DNA of 64,000 nucleotides from Streptomyces griseofuscus (GTDB lineage: Bacteria > Actinomycetota > Actinomycetes > Streptomycetales > Streptomycetaceae): assembly GCF_014673495.1 (NCBI RefSeq), contig NZ_CP051006.1:8369001-8433000 (forward strand), read 5' to 3'. Below are positions 1 to 10,007 of the stretch, one piece after another. The position numbers and the translations under genes are program-made. The notes beneath the pieces were generated by a model, which did no database searches, was not told where the DNA came from, and was given only the letters and a program-made list of their open reading frames with translations. Positions within the stretch are counted from its first letter, which is position 1, and the number at the start of each line of letters is the position of its first letter.

Positions 1-3000
1 ACGGCCCCCTGGCATGGGTGCTCTCCGCCAAGTCCGAGGCCGCACTGCGGGATCAGGCGGCCCGGCTGCTGCCCCTCGCACGCGGCGCGGCCCGGCCGCA
101 GGACATCGGGCTCTCGCTGGCCACCACCCGCGCGGCCCTGCGCCACCGCGCCGCCGTCGTGGGGGACAACCACGCCGAACTCCTCCTCGGACTGGAGGAC
201 TTGGCCGCCGGCAAACCTTCGCCCCAGGTTCTGCTGGGCCGTCCGTCCGGCGGCAGGACCGGCTTCCTCTTCTCCGGCCAGGGCTCGCAACGCCTGGGCA
301 TGGGACGTGAGTTGTACGCCGCGTTCCCGGCCTTCGCCGCCGCCTACGACGAGGTGTGCGCGCGGCTGGACATGCCGCTCGACGTCGACTCCGAGTCTCT
401 CCACCGGACTGGATGCACACAGCCAGCCCTCTTCGCGATCGAGGTGGCCCTCTTCCGGCTCCTCGAATCCCTGGGCATACGGCCCGACTTCGTGATGGGC
501 CACTCCGTGGGCGAGATCGCCGCCGCCCATGTGGCCGGCGCGCTCTCCCTGGACGACGCGGCGAGACTGGTCTCGGCCCGCGCCGCGCTGATGCAGGCGC
601 TGCCCACGGGCGGTGCGATGGTCGCCGTACAGGCCACCGAAGAGGAAGTCCTGCCCCACCTCACCGACGCCGTGAGCATCGCCGCCGTCAACGGCCCCTC
701 CTCGGTGGTCGTCTCCGGTGCCGAGCAGGCGGCTCTGGCGATCGCCGCCGCCTTCGCCGAACAGGGCCGCAAGACGTCCAGGCTGAAGGTCAGCCACGCC
801 TTCCACTCGCCCCTGATGGATCCGATGCTGGAGGAGTTCGCCCAGGTCGTCCGCGGCCTGACCTTCGAGAAGCCCCAAATCCCCGTCGTCTCCAACCTCA
901 CGGGCCGGCCCGTTAAGACCTACACGCCGGAGTACTGGGTACGGCACGTCCGCGAGGCGGTGCGTTTCGCCGACGGTGTCGGGACCTTGCGTGAGCTGGG
1001 TGTGACCACGTTCGTGGAGGTCGGTCCGGGCGGTGTCCTGAGCGGTATGGCGCAGGGGTGCCTGGACGAGGCCGTGACGGTGCCGGTGCTGCGTGGTGAG
1101 CGTCCTGAGCGGCAGGCGTTTGTCACTGCCTTGGCCCAACTGCACACGTACGGCGTGGTGGTGGACTGGGGCGTGTTCTTCGCGGGTGCGCGGAGGACCG
1201 AGCTGCCGACGTACGCGTTCCAGCACGAGCGGTACTGGGTCGACGCCCCGGAGGCTGTGGCCGACGCGGTGGTGGACCCGGTGGACGCCGAGTTCTGGGA
1301 CACGGTGGAGCGCGAGGATCTGCAAGCCCTCGCCGAGACCCTGGACATCGGCGCGGGCGACACCTTCGGCGACGTGTTACCGAGGCTTTCGGCATGGCGA
1401 AGGCAGCGCAAAGAGCAGACCGCCGCGAACAGTTGGCGCTATCGCGAGTCGTGGCAGCGCCTGAGCGAACCCGCCCCGAACGGAACCGGCGGCACCTGGC
1501 TGCTGGCCGTCCCCGAGAACGAGAACGAGAACGAGGACGGGGACGAGCGGACCGGCGCGGTCCGTGCCGCGCTCGCCGCTCGTGGCGCCACCCTGCGGAC
1601 ACTGGTCGTCGGCGCGGCGAGCGACCGGGCCGCACTGGCCGGGGAACTGGCCGGGACCGGGCCGGTCGACGGCGTGCTCTCCCTGCTCCTCACCGACGAC
1701 CCGGTGCTCCCCACCCTGCGACTCCTCCAGGCCCTGGGTGACGCGGGCCTCGACGCCCCGCTGTGGTGCCTCACCTCGGGCGCGGTGGCCGTGAACGGCT
1801 CCGACGCCGTACGCAACGCCCGGCACGCCCAGGTCTGGGGGCTGGGCCGCACCGCCGCCCTGGAACTGCCCCGCCGCTGGGGCGGCCTGATCGACCTGCC
1901 GGAGACCCTCGACGACCAGACCGCCGCACGCCTCGCCGACGTACTGGGCCAGGCGCTGACGGGCCGCTCGGCTGAGGACCAGCTCGCGGTCCGCGCCTCC
2001 GGTGTCCTCGCCCGGCGGCTCGTCCACGCACCGGCACGCGCCGCCACCCGCAGCTGGCAGCCGCGCGGCACCGTCCTCGTCACCGGCGGCACCGGCGCGC
2101 TGGGCGGCCACGTCGCCCGCTGGCTGGCCCGCGGCGGCGCCGAACACCTCGTCCTCACCAGCCGCCGGGGCGCGGACGCGCCCGGTGCCGCCGCACTGCG
2201 CGACGAACTGGCGGCCCTCGGCGCCCACGTCACCCTCGCCGCCTGCGACATGGCCGACCGGGACGCCGTCGCGGCCCTGCTCGCCGAGCACACCTTCACC
2301 GCCGTCGTACACACCGCCGGGGTGGCCGACTCCGGCACGCTGGACACCACCACCGCGGACGCCTTCGCCGCCGCGCTCGCCGCCAAGGCCGACGGTGCGG
2401 CACACCTGGACGAACTGCTCGGCGACCAGAAGCTGGACGCCTTCGTGCTGTTCTCCTCCATCTCCGGCGTCTGGGGCAGCGGCGGCCAGTCCGCGTACGC
2501 CGCCGGAAACGCCTTCCTCGACGCCCTGGCGCAGCGCCGGCGGGCCCTGGGCCGCACCGCGACCGCCGTGTCCTGGGGGCCGTGGGCCGACGGCGGCATG
2601 GTCGAGGACGGCGACGACGAGGAGCGGCTGCGCCGCCGCGGCCTGTGCGCGATGCCCCCCGCCGCGGCGATCGGCGCCCTCCAGCACGCGCTCGACCGGG
2701 ACGAGACCCGGCTGACCGTGGCCGACGTGGACTGGGCCCGCTTCATCGTGCCGTTCACCCTCGGCCGGACCAGCCCGCTGCTCGGCGACCTCCCCGAGGT
2801 CCGCGCGACCCTCACCGAGGAGGCACCCGAGACGGGCCCCGGCACGGGAGCGCTCGCCGAGAGCCCGGCCGGGCTGTCGGCACAGGACCGCGCCCGCGCC
2901 CTCGTGGACCTCGTACGCACCCATGCCGCCGCCGTCCTCGGCCACCGCACGGCGGGCGCCGTCGAGGCCGACCGGCCCTTCCGGGACCTCGGCTTCGACT

Positions 3001-6000
3001 CCCTGACCGCGGTGGAACTGCGCAACCGGATCAACGAGGCCACCGGCCTCACCCTGCCCACCACCCTGGTCTTCGACCACCCCACGGCCGCGGACCTCGC
3101 CGCCCGCCTGCTCGCCGAACTCACCGGCGACCAGGACGACATGACCGGCGCCGCCGCGGCCGCCGCCGTACTGGACGAGCCGATCGCCATCATCGGCATG
3201 GCCTGCCGCTACCCCGGCGGCGTCCGCTCGCCCGAGGACCTGTGGGAGCTGGTCGCCGACGGCCGCGACGCGATCACCCGTTTCCCCGGCAACCGCGGCT
3301 GGGACATCGAGGCCCTCTACCACCCGGACCCCGACCACTCCGGCACGACGTACACCACCCAGGGCGGATTCCTGCACGACGCGGACGAGTTCGACCCCGC
3401 GCTCTTCGGGATCAGCCCCCGCGAGGCCATCGCCATGGACCCCCAGCAGCGCCTGCTGCTGGAGACCACCTGGGAGGTCTTCGAACGCGCCCAGATCGCC
3501 CCCGACTCCATGCGCGCCACCGCCACGGGCGTCTTCGTCGGCTCCGGCTACCAGGACTACACCGGCCGCCCGCTCAAGGTCCCCGAGGGCGTCGAGGGCT
3601 ATCTGCCCAGCGGCAACGCGGCCAGCGTGATCTCCGGGCGGCTCTCCTACACCTTCGGCCTCCAGGGCCCGTCGGTCACCGTCGACACCGCCTGCTCGTC
3701 CTCGCTGACCGCCCTCCACCTCGCCGTACAGGCACTGCGGGGCGGCGAATGCGGCATGGCACTGGCCGGCGGTGTGATGGTGATGGCCGGACCGTCCGCG
3801 TTCACGATGTCGAGCCGGCAGCGCGCGCTGTCCGCCGACGGCCGCTGCAAGGCGTTCGCCGCGTCCGCCGACGGCACCGGCTTCGCCGAGGGCGTGGGCC
3901 TGGTCCTGGTGGAGCGGCTGTCCGACGCCCACCGCAACGGACACGAGGTGCTGGCCGTCGTCCGCGGCAGCGCCATCAACCAGGACGGCGCGTCCAACGG
4001 CCTGACCGCGCCCAGCGGCAGGGCCCAGCGGCAGGTCATCCGGCAGGCACTGGCCAACGCCCGGCTCACCCCGGACGAGGTGGACGCCGTGGAGGGCCAT
4101 GGCACCGGCACCCGGCTCGGCGACCCGATCGAGGCACAGGCGCTGCTCGCCACGTACGGCAAGGAGCGGGACGGGGACCGGCCGCTGTGGCTGGGCTCGC
4201 TGAAGTCCAACATCGGCCACTCCCAGGCGGCCGCGGGCGTCGGCGGCGTCATCAAGATGGTGATGGCGATCCGCAACGGCGTCCTCCCGCGCACGCTGCA
4301 CATCGACGAACCGACCCCGGACGTCGACTGGTCCGACGGGCACGTACGCCTGCTCACCGAACAGCTGGCCTGGCCCGAGCGGGACCGGTCCCGGCGCGCG
4401 GCCGTCTCCTCCTTCGGGATGAGCGGCACCAACGTCCACACCATCATCGAACAGGCCCCCCGGCCTACACCCCCCGCCCCGGACGAGCAGCCCCCCGCAG
4501 CACCCGCCGGAGTCTGCCCCTGGCCGCTGTCCGCCAGGACCACCGGGTCCCTGCGCGAGCAGGCCCGCCGGCTCCTGACCCACCTCGACCGCGACGAAGA
4601 GCTCTCCCTGCCCGACGTCGGCCGCGCCCTCGTCACCACCCGGACCCGGCTGGAGCAGCGGGCCGTGATCGTCGGCCGCGACCGGCAGGACATGCGGGCC
4701 GGGCTCGCCGCGCTCGCCGCCGGCACCCCCGCGGACCATGTGGTCCAGGGCACCGCCGCGGCCTGCGGCAAGGTCGCCTTCGTCTTCCCCGGCCACGGCT
4801 CGCAGTGGACGGAGATGGCCCGCGAACTCCTCGACACCGCACCGGAGTTCGCCGCACAGGCCACGGCCTGCGCCGAGGCGTTCGCCCCCTACCTCGACTG
4901 GTCCCTGCTGGACGTGCTGCGCGCCGCACCGGGCGCACCGGACCTGGCCGAGGTGGAGGTCGCCCAGCCCGCGCTGTTCACCGTGATGGTGTCGCTGGCC
5001 GCGCTGTGGCGCGCGCACGGGGTGACACCCGCCGCCGTCGTCGGCCACTCCCAGGGCGAGGTCGCCGCCGCGTACGTCGCGGGCGCGCTGACCCTGGACG
5101 ACGCGGCCCGGATCGTGGCCCTGCGCAGCCGCTGCCTGACCAAACTCATCGGCAAGGGCGCGATGCTCGCGGTCGCCCTGCCCGCCGAAGAGGTGCGCGC
5201 ACACCTGGAGAAGTACGGCGACCGGCTGTCGGTCGCCGCCGTGAACGGGCCCGCCGCCCTGACCGTCTCCGGAGAGCCCGACGCCGTCGACGCCCTCCTG
5301 GCGGAACTCGAAGCCGAGGGCGTGCGCGTGCGCAAGGTCCGCGGCGCCACCGGCGCCGGACACTCCGCCCAGGTCGAGAGCCTGCGCGAAGAGATGCTCG
5401 ACCTGCTGGCCCCGGTCACCCCGGCCACCGCGGACATCCCCTTCTACTCCACGGTGACCTGCGCCGCGCAGGACACCGCCACCCTGGACGCCGGATACTG
5501 GTACCGCAACGCGCGCCACACGGTGGAGTTCGAACGGACCGTACGCGCGCTGCTGGCCGACGGGCACGGGGTGTTCGTCGAATGCAGCCCGCACCCGCTG
5601 CTCGCCGACGCGGTGCAGCAGATCGCGGAGGACGCCGAGGCCGATGCCGTGACCGGCGCCTCGCTGCGCCGGGACCAGGGCGGCATGGAACGCTTCCTGC
5701 GCTCCGTGTCCGAACTGCACGTCAGCGGCGTGCCCGTGGACCTGGCCGTCCCCTTCGCCGGGCATCCGGTACGACGTGTGGACCTGCCGACGTACGCGTT
5801 CCAGCGGCGCCGGTACTGGCTGGAGAGCGCCGACCCGGCACCCGCGGCCGTCGACCCGGTCGAGGCCGGGTTCTGGGAGCTGGTGGAGAACACGGACCTC
5901 GCCGCGCTCACCGAACGGTTCGGAGCGGAGGACGCCGCCCTCGTCGGCCCGGCGCTGCCCGTGCTCGCCACGTGGCGTCGACGCAACCGTGAGAAGTCCA

Positions 6001-8648
6001 CGGTGGACGGCTGGCGTTACCGCGTCTCCTTCCGGCGGCTGCCCGACGACCCGGCGCCCGGCCTGGACGGCCCCTGGCTCGCCGTCCTGCCCGCCGGTCT
6101 GGCGGACGGACAGTGGCCACCCTGCGTCGTCGGCGTGCTCGGCGCCCACGGCGCCAAGGTGCGCGTCGTGGAGATCCCCGCCGACAGCGACCGCGCGCGG
6201 ACGGCACGGCTGCTCGCCGAGGAACTCGGCGGCGAACAGCCCGCCGGAGTCCTCTCCCTGCTCGGCCTCGCCCCCGGCGCCCACCCGGACCACCCGGCGC
6301 TGTCCGCGAGCCTCGCCATGACCCTCACCCTCATCCAGGCGCTGGGCGACCTGGACGTCCAGGCACCCCTGTGGTGCGCGACCCGCGGCGCCGTGTCCAC
6401 CGGGACCGCCGACCCGCTGCTCGACGTCGGCCAGGCCCAGCTGTGGGGCCTGGGCATCGTCGCCGCACTCGAACTGCCCCGCCGCTGGGGCGGTCTGGTC
6501 GACCTGCCCGACACCGTGGACAAGCACACACTGCGCCGACTGGCCGCAGTGCTGGCCCAGCACGACGAGGACCAGCTCGCCGTACGGGCCGACGGCGTGT
6601 ACGGCAGGCGCCTGCTCCGTGCGCGGCCCGCCGACACGGAGCCGACCGCACCGTGGCAGCCGCGCGGCACCGTCCTCGTCACCGGCGGAACCGGCGGTGT
6701 GGGCCGCCACCTCGCCCGCTGGCTCGCCGGAGCGGGCGCCCGGCACCTGGTGCTCACCAGCAGGCGCGGACCCGACGCCCCCGGCGCGGCGGAACTGCAC
6801 GCGGAGCTGACCGCCCTGGGCGCCGAAGTGACCATCGCCGCCTGCGACATCGCCGACCGTGCCGCGCTCGCCCGACTGCTCGCCGGCATCGAGTCCCGGC
6901 ACCCGCTCACCGCGGTGCTGCACGCCGCCGGCACGGCACGGTCGTCCCTGCTGGCCGACGCCGACCTTGAGGAGTTCGCCGAAGCCGCCGCCGCCAAGGT
7001 CACCGGCGCGGTGAACCTGGACGAACTGCTCGACGGCCGCGCACTGGACGCGTTCGTCCTGTTCGCCTCCGGCGCGGGCGTCTGGGGCAGCGGCGGCCAG
7101 GCCTCCTACGCCAGCGCCAACGCCTTCCTCGACGCCCTCGCCCTGCGGCGGCGGGCCCGGGGCCTGACCGCGACCTCGGTCGCCTGGGGCGGCTGGGCGG
7201 GCGGCGGCATGGTCGACGACGCGGTGCGGGAACGCGGCGAGCGGCGGGGCCTGGGCGTCATGCCCCCCGAACTCGCGATCTCCGCGCTGCGCCAGGCCGT
7301 CGACCACGACGAGGCCGCGCTCACCGTCGCCCCGATCGACTGGGAGAAGTTCCTGCCCGCCTTCACTGTGGGACGGCCCAGCCGGCTGCTGGCCGAACTC
7401 CACGACGTACAACGGCTCCTGGCGGCGGAGCGGGCCGAGCGGGACGCGAGCGAGGAGACCGGCGCCGGAGCGGCACTGGCCACCGAACTGGCCCGGCTCG
7501 ACGCGGCCGAACGGGAGGAGCGGCTGCTGGAGCACATCCGCTCCCAGAGCGCCGTGGTCCTCGGGCACGAGTCCGCCGAGGACGTCCTGCCCACCGCGCA
7601 CTTCCTGGAACTCGGCTTCGACTCGCTCACCGCGATCGACCTGCGCCGCCGCCTGTCCGCCGCGACCGGACTGCGGCTGCCCGCAGGACTGGCCTTCGAC
7701 CACCCCACGCCCGCCCGGCTCGCCCGGCATCTGCTGACCCTCCTCCAGGGCGCAGGCGGGGGCGCGGCGCAGGAGCGGCCCACCGACATGCTGGTCCGGC
7801 TCTACCGGCACGCCAGCCGGACCGGAACGGCCGCCGAGGCCATGGGAATGCTGATGGAGGCGGCCCGCTTCCGGCCCTCCTTCGAGAACCCCGAGGACCT
7901 GGCCCAACTCCCGGCCCCGGTACGGCTGTCCCAGGGCGACGACCTCCCGTACACGGTGATGTGCTTCTCGCCGTACGTCGTACCGGCCGGGGCGCACCAG
8001 TACGCGCGGTTCGCCGCGCCCTTCCGCGACCGGCTGGACATGTGGGCGCTGGCCAACCCCGGCTACGAGCAGGACGAACCGGTCCCCGCCTACCCGGACG
8101 CCGTGCTCCGGCTGCACGCCCGGACCGTACGCGAGTGCGCGGGCGCAAAGCCGGTCGTCCTGCTCGGCTACTCCTCGGGCGGCTGGATCGCCCATGGCGT
8201 CGCCGCGCACCTGGAGGCCATGGGGGAGCGGCCCGCGGCCGTGGTGATGGTCGACAGCTTCAGCCGCGCGATCCCCTTCGACCGCCAGGTGCTCAACGCG
8301 ATGGCCCAGGCGCAGTCGGAGCGCCTGGACTTCATGCGGTCCGGCGGCGAGCAACTCACCGCGATGGGCCGCTACATGCGCCTGTTCGACGACTGGGCCG
8401 CGCCCGAGATCACCGCGCCGACCCTCCTGGTGCGGGCGAGCGAGCCCGTACCGGCCGCCGCCGCGGACGGCGGTGGGCGGGCGGCACCGCCCGAGCACGT
8501 GGACACGACCGTCGAGGTCGCCGGAAACCACTACTCGATGCTGGAGGACCACGCCGGTACCACCGCCGCGGCGGTGCACTCCTGGCTGGCGGACGCCGCG
8601 ACCGAGGCGACCCGCCCCGCAGCATCCGAGGACACGACCACCGCATGA
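1..8648 (+). CDS. Terminal modular type I polyketide synthase of a filipin-type polyene cluster (5' end outside window)
   Basis: The reading frame is already open at the left edge and begins in a KS-AT linker, so the KS of the first module lies outside. Domains by nucleotide: AT about 255-1130 (GQGSQ, GHSVGE, malonyl-type HAFH at 795), KR about 2065-2600, ACP (DLGFDSL about 2985), KS about 3178-4460 (DTACSSS with Cys codon near 3693, EGHGTGT, NIGH), AT about 4780-5650 (GHSQGE; GAGH where HAFH or YASH is expected, near 5352), KR about 6665-7200, ACP (ELGFDSL about 7609), thioesterase about 7950-8600 (GYSSGG near 8166). Both KRs carry GVWGSGGQ and lack a full LDD motif, which suggests A-type ketoreduction. 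The last KS-AT-KR-ACP-TE module would add C1-C2, reduce C3 and cyclise the macrolactone. An in-frame TTA codon lies at 1377-1379. Domain calls are firm; the product is inferred from the neighbours. Confidence 0.95.
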   Translation, partial: GPLAWVLSAKSEAALRDQAARLLPLARGAARPQDIGLSLATTRAALRHRAAVVGDNHAELLLGLEDLAAGKPSPQVLLGRPSGGRTGFLFSGQGSQRLGMGRELYAAFPAFAAAYDEVCARLDMPLDVDSESLHRTGCTQPALFAIEVALFRLLESLGIRPDFVMGHSVGEIAAAHVAGALSLDDAARLVSARAALMQALPTGGAMVAVQATEEEVLPHLTDAVSIAAVNGPSSVVVSGAEQAALAIAAAFAEQGRKTSRLKVSHAFHSPLMDPMLEEFAQVVRGLTFEKPQIPVVSNLTGRPVKTYTPEYWVRHVREAVRFADGVGTLRELGVTTFVEVGPGGVLSGMAQGCLDEAVTVPVLRGERPERQAFVTALAQLHTYGVVVDWGVFFAGARRTELPTYAFQHERYWVDAPEAVADAVVDPVDAEFWDTVEREDLQALAETLDIGAGDTFGDVLPRLSAWRRQRKEQTAANSWRYRESWQRLSEPAPNGTGGTWLLAVPENENENEDGDERTGAVRAALAARGATLRTLVVGAASDRAALAGELAGTGPVDGVLSLLLTDDPVLPTLRLLQALGDAGLDAPLWCLTSGAVAVNGSDAVRNARHAQVWGLGRTAALELPRRWGGLIDLPETLDDQTAARLADVLGQALTGRSAEDQLAVRASGVLARRLVHAPARAATRSWQPRGTVLVTGGTGALGGHVARWLARGGAEHLVLTSRRGADAPGAAALRDELAALGAHVTLAACDMADRDAVAALLAEHTFTAVVHTAGVADSGTLDTTTADAFAAALAAKADGAAHLDELLGDQKLDAFVLFSSISGVWGSGGQSAYAAGNAFLDALAQRRRALGRTATAVSWGPWADGGMVEDGDDEERLRRRGLCAMPPAAAIGALQHALDRDETRLTVADVDWARFIVPFTLGRTSPLLGDLPEVRATLTEEAPETGPGTGALAESPAGLSAQDRARALVDLVRTHAAAVLGHRTAGAVEADRPFRDLGFDSLTAVELRNRINEATGLTLPTTLVFDHPTAADLAARLLAELTGDQDDMTGAAAAAAVLDEPIAIIGMACRYPGGVRSPEDLWELVADGRDAITRFPGNRGWDIEALYHPDPDHSGTTYTTQGGFLHDADEFDPALFGISPREAIAMDPQQRLLLETTWEVFERAQIAPDSMRATATGVFVGSGYQDYTGRPLKVPEGVEGYLPSGNAASVISGRLSYTFGLQGPSVTVDTACSSSLTALHLAVQALRGGECGMALAGGVMVMAGPSAFTMSSRQRALSADGRCKAFAASADGTGFAEGVGLVLVERLSDAHRNGHEVLAVVRGSAINQDGASNGLTAPSGRAQRQVIRQALANARLTPDEVDAVEGHGTGTRLGDPIEAQALLATYGKERDGDRPLWLGSLKSNIGHSQAAAGVGGVIKMVMAIRNGVLPRTLHIDEPTPDVDWSDGHVRLLTEQLAWPERDRSRRAAVSSFGMSGTNVHTIIEQAPRPTPPAPDEQPPAAPAGVCPWPLSARTTGSLREQARRLLTHLDRDEELSLPDVGRALVTTRTRLEQRAVIVGRDRQDMRAGLAALAAGTPADHVVQGTAAACGKVAFVFPGHGSQWTEMARELLDTAPEFAAQATACAEAFAPYLDWSLLDVLRAAPGAPDLAEVEVAQPALFTVMVSLAALWRAHGVTPAAVVGHSQGEVAAAYVAGALTLDDAARIVALRSRCLTKLIGKGAMLAVALPAEEVRAHLEKYGDRLSVAAVNGPAALTVSGEPDAVDALLAELEAEGVRVRKVRGATGAGHSAQVESLREEMLDLLAPVTPATADIPFYSTVTCAAQDTATLDAGYWYRNARHTVEFERTVRALLADGHGVFVECSPHPLLADAVQQIAEDAEADAVTGASLRRDQGGMERFLRSVSELHVSGVPVDLAVPFAGHPVRRVDLPTYAFQRRRYWLESADPAPAAVDPVEAGFWELVENTDLAALTERFGAEDAALVGPALPVLATWRRRNREKSTVDGWRYRVSFRRLPDDPAPGLDGPWLAVLPAGLADGQWPPCVVGVLGAHGAKVRVVEIPADSDRARTARLLAEELGGEQPAGVLSLLGLAPGAHPDHPALSASLAMTLTLIQALGDLDVQAPLWCATRGAVSTGTADPLLDVGQAQLWGLGIVAALELPRRWGGLVDLPDTVDKHTLRRLAAVLAQHDEDQLAVRADGVYGRRLLRARPADTEPTAPWQPRGTVLVTGGTGGVGRHLARWLAGAGARHLVLTSRRGPDAPGAAELHAELTALGAEVTIAACDIADRAALARLLAGIESRHPLTAVLHAAGTARSSLLADADLEEFAEAAAAKVTGAVNLDELLDGRALDAFVLFASGAGVWGSGGQASYASANAFLDALALRRRARGLTATSVAWGGWAGGGMVDDAVRERGERRGLGVMPPELAISALRQAVDHDEAALTVAPIDWEKFLPAFTVGRPSRLLAELHDVQRLLAAERAERDASEETGAGAALATELARLDAAEREERLLEHIRSQSAVVLGHESAEDVLPTAHFLELGFDSLTAIDLRRRLSAATGLRLPAGLAFDHPTPARLARHLLTLLQGAGGGAAQERPTDMLVRLYRHASRTGTAAEAMGMLMEAARFRPSFENPEDLAQLPAPVRLSQGDDLPYTVMCFSPYVVPAGAHQYARFAAPFRDRLDMWALANPGYEQDEPVPAYPDAVLRLHARTVRECAGAKPVVLLGYSSGGWIAHGVAAHLEAMGERPAAVVMVDSFSRAIPFDRQVLNAMAQAQSERLDFMRSGGEQLTAMGRYMRLFDDWAAPEITAPTLLVRASEPVPAAAADGGGRAAPPEHVDTTVEVAGNHYSMLEDHAGTTAAAVHSWLADAATEATRPAASEDTTTA

Positions 8649-8706
8649 CCGGCCCGCGGCCACCGCGAGCCCCGGACACCAACCGCGCAGACGTGGGAGA
8701 CAAACC

Positions 8707-9963
8707 ATGACCAAGGCTCTTTACGAGATCGGCGAGACGCCGCCGCTCGGCGAGGTACCGGAGCGGATGTACGCCTCGGTGATTCGCCAGAGCCGCTTCG
8801 GCGAGCCGAAGCAGGCGTTCCGCACCGAGGTCGTCGACACCCCGGCGGTGGGCCGGGGACAGGTGCTGGTCTATGTGATGGCCGCCGGCATCAACTACAA
8901 CAACGTGTGGTCCTCGCTCGGCAAGCCCGTCGACGTCATCGGGATGCGGCAGCGCCAGGGCGAGCCCGAGGACTTCCACATCGGCGGCTCGGAGGCCTCC
9001 GGCGTGGTCTGGGCCGTCGGCGAGGGCGTCCGCCATGTCAAGGTCGGCGACCATGTGCTGCTCACCAGCGGCCAGTGGGACGAGACCGCCAAGGACATCC
9101 GGCTCGGCACCGACCCGCTGGTCTCGGAGAGCATCAAGGCCTGGGGGTACGAGACCAACTACGGCTCCTTCGCCCAGTTCTGCCGCGTCGACGAGTACCA
9201 GTGCCACCCCAAGCCCGCCCGGCTGACCTGGGAGGAGTCGGCGGCCTTCCTGCTCACCGGGCCCACCGCCTACCGGCAGCTGTTCGGCTGGCAGGGCAAC
9301 ACGGTCCGCCCCGGCGACCCCGTGCTGATCTGGGGCGGCGCGGGCGGCCTCGGCTCCATGGCCATCCAGCTGGTCCGGCTGGCCGGCGGCGTCCCGATCG
9401 CCATGGTCTCCAGCGAGGACCGCTCCGAGTACTGCCGCCGCCTCGGCGCCGCGGGCACCATCAACCGCCGCGACTTCGACCACTGGGGCCGGCTGCCCGA
9501 CGTCGGGGACGCCGAGGCCTCGGCACGGTTCCTGCGCGGCGCCCGCGGGGTCGGCAAGAAGATCTGGGAGATCCTCGGCGAGCGCAGGTCCCCGCGGATC
9601 GTCCTGGAGCACAGCGGCCAGGACACCCTGCCCACCTCGATGTACCTGTGCGACAACGCCGGCATGGTGGTGATCTGCGGCGGCACCTCCGGCTACAACG
9701 GCGACGTCGACCTGCGCCACCTGTGGATGCGCTCCAAGCGCCTCCAGGGCTCGCACTACGCCGGCACCCGCGAGTGCCGCGAGGTCATCGAACTCGTCGG
9801 CACCGGCATGCTCGACCCCTGCCTGTCCGCCTGCGAGACCTTCCAGGACATCGGGCGCATGCACCAGATGATGCACGACAACGTGCACCCCTCCGGGAAC
9901 ATGGCCGTCCTCGTGAACGCGCCCCGGCGCGGCGAGAGCACCCTCGAACTCCCCGCCGCCTGA
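8707..9963 (+). CDS. filB: Crotonyl-CoA carboxylase/reductase homologue (alkylmalonyl-CoA supply)
   Basis: A 418-residue member of the medium-chain dehydrogenase superfamily, close in length to CCR enzymes. An ATG at 8707 follows GGGAG by about 9 nt. The NADPH fold is visible in WGGAGGLGSMAIQL (about residues 211-224), and the N-terminal half carries IGGSEASGVVWAVGEGV. CCR enzymes reductively carboxylate 2-enoyl-CoAs to alkylmalonyl-CoAs. Filipin carries a six-carbon side chain at C2, so the likely reaction is 2-octenoyl-CoA to hexylmalonyl-CoA. It lies 58 nt after the PKS that would use this unit, and in the position of filB/pteB of known clusters. The chain length of the substrate is inferred, not visible. 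Confidence 0.88.
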   Translation: MTKALYEIGETPPLGEVPERMYASVIRQSRFGEPKQAFRTEVVDTPAVGRGQVLVYVMAAGINYNNVWSSLGKPVDVIGMRQRQGEPEDFHIGGSEASGVVWAVGEGVRHVKVGDHVLLTSGQWDETAKDIRLGTDPLVSESIKAWGYETNYGSFAQFCRVDEYQCHPKPARLTWEESAAFLLTGPTAYRQLFGWQGNTVRPGDPVLIWGGAGGLGSMAIQLVRLAGGVPIAMVSSEDRSEYCRRLGAAGTINRRDFDHWGRLPDVGDAEASARFLRGARGVGKKIWEILGERRSPRIVLEHSGQDTLPTSMYLCDNAGMVVICGGTSGYNGDVDLRHLWMRSKRLQGSHYAGTRECREVIELVGTGMLDPCLSACETFQDIGRMHQMMHDNVHPSGNMAVLVNAPRRGESTLELPAA

Positions 9964-10007
9964 CCCCTGTCGTACGGCCCACCCCTCACACCAGCACAAG
10001 GAGAGCC

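Noticed and set aside
1512..1540. GAGAAC hexamer repeat in the PKS
   Set aside because: It encodes a short Glu-Asn run in an interdomain linker and looks like harmless slippage.
2582..5992. A 1136-codon plus-strand frame inside the PKS
   Set aside because: Arg/Pro-rich translation with no recognisable domains; it overlaps KS and AT domains in the true frame.
1377..8714. A 2445-codon open frame on the minus strand across the PKS gene
   Set aside because: It is the antisense shadow of a high-GC gene with G/C third positions; the product is Gly/Arg/Val-rich with no domains, while the plus strand holds complete PKS motifs.
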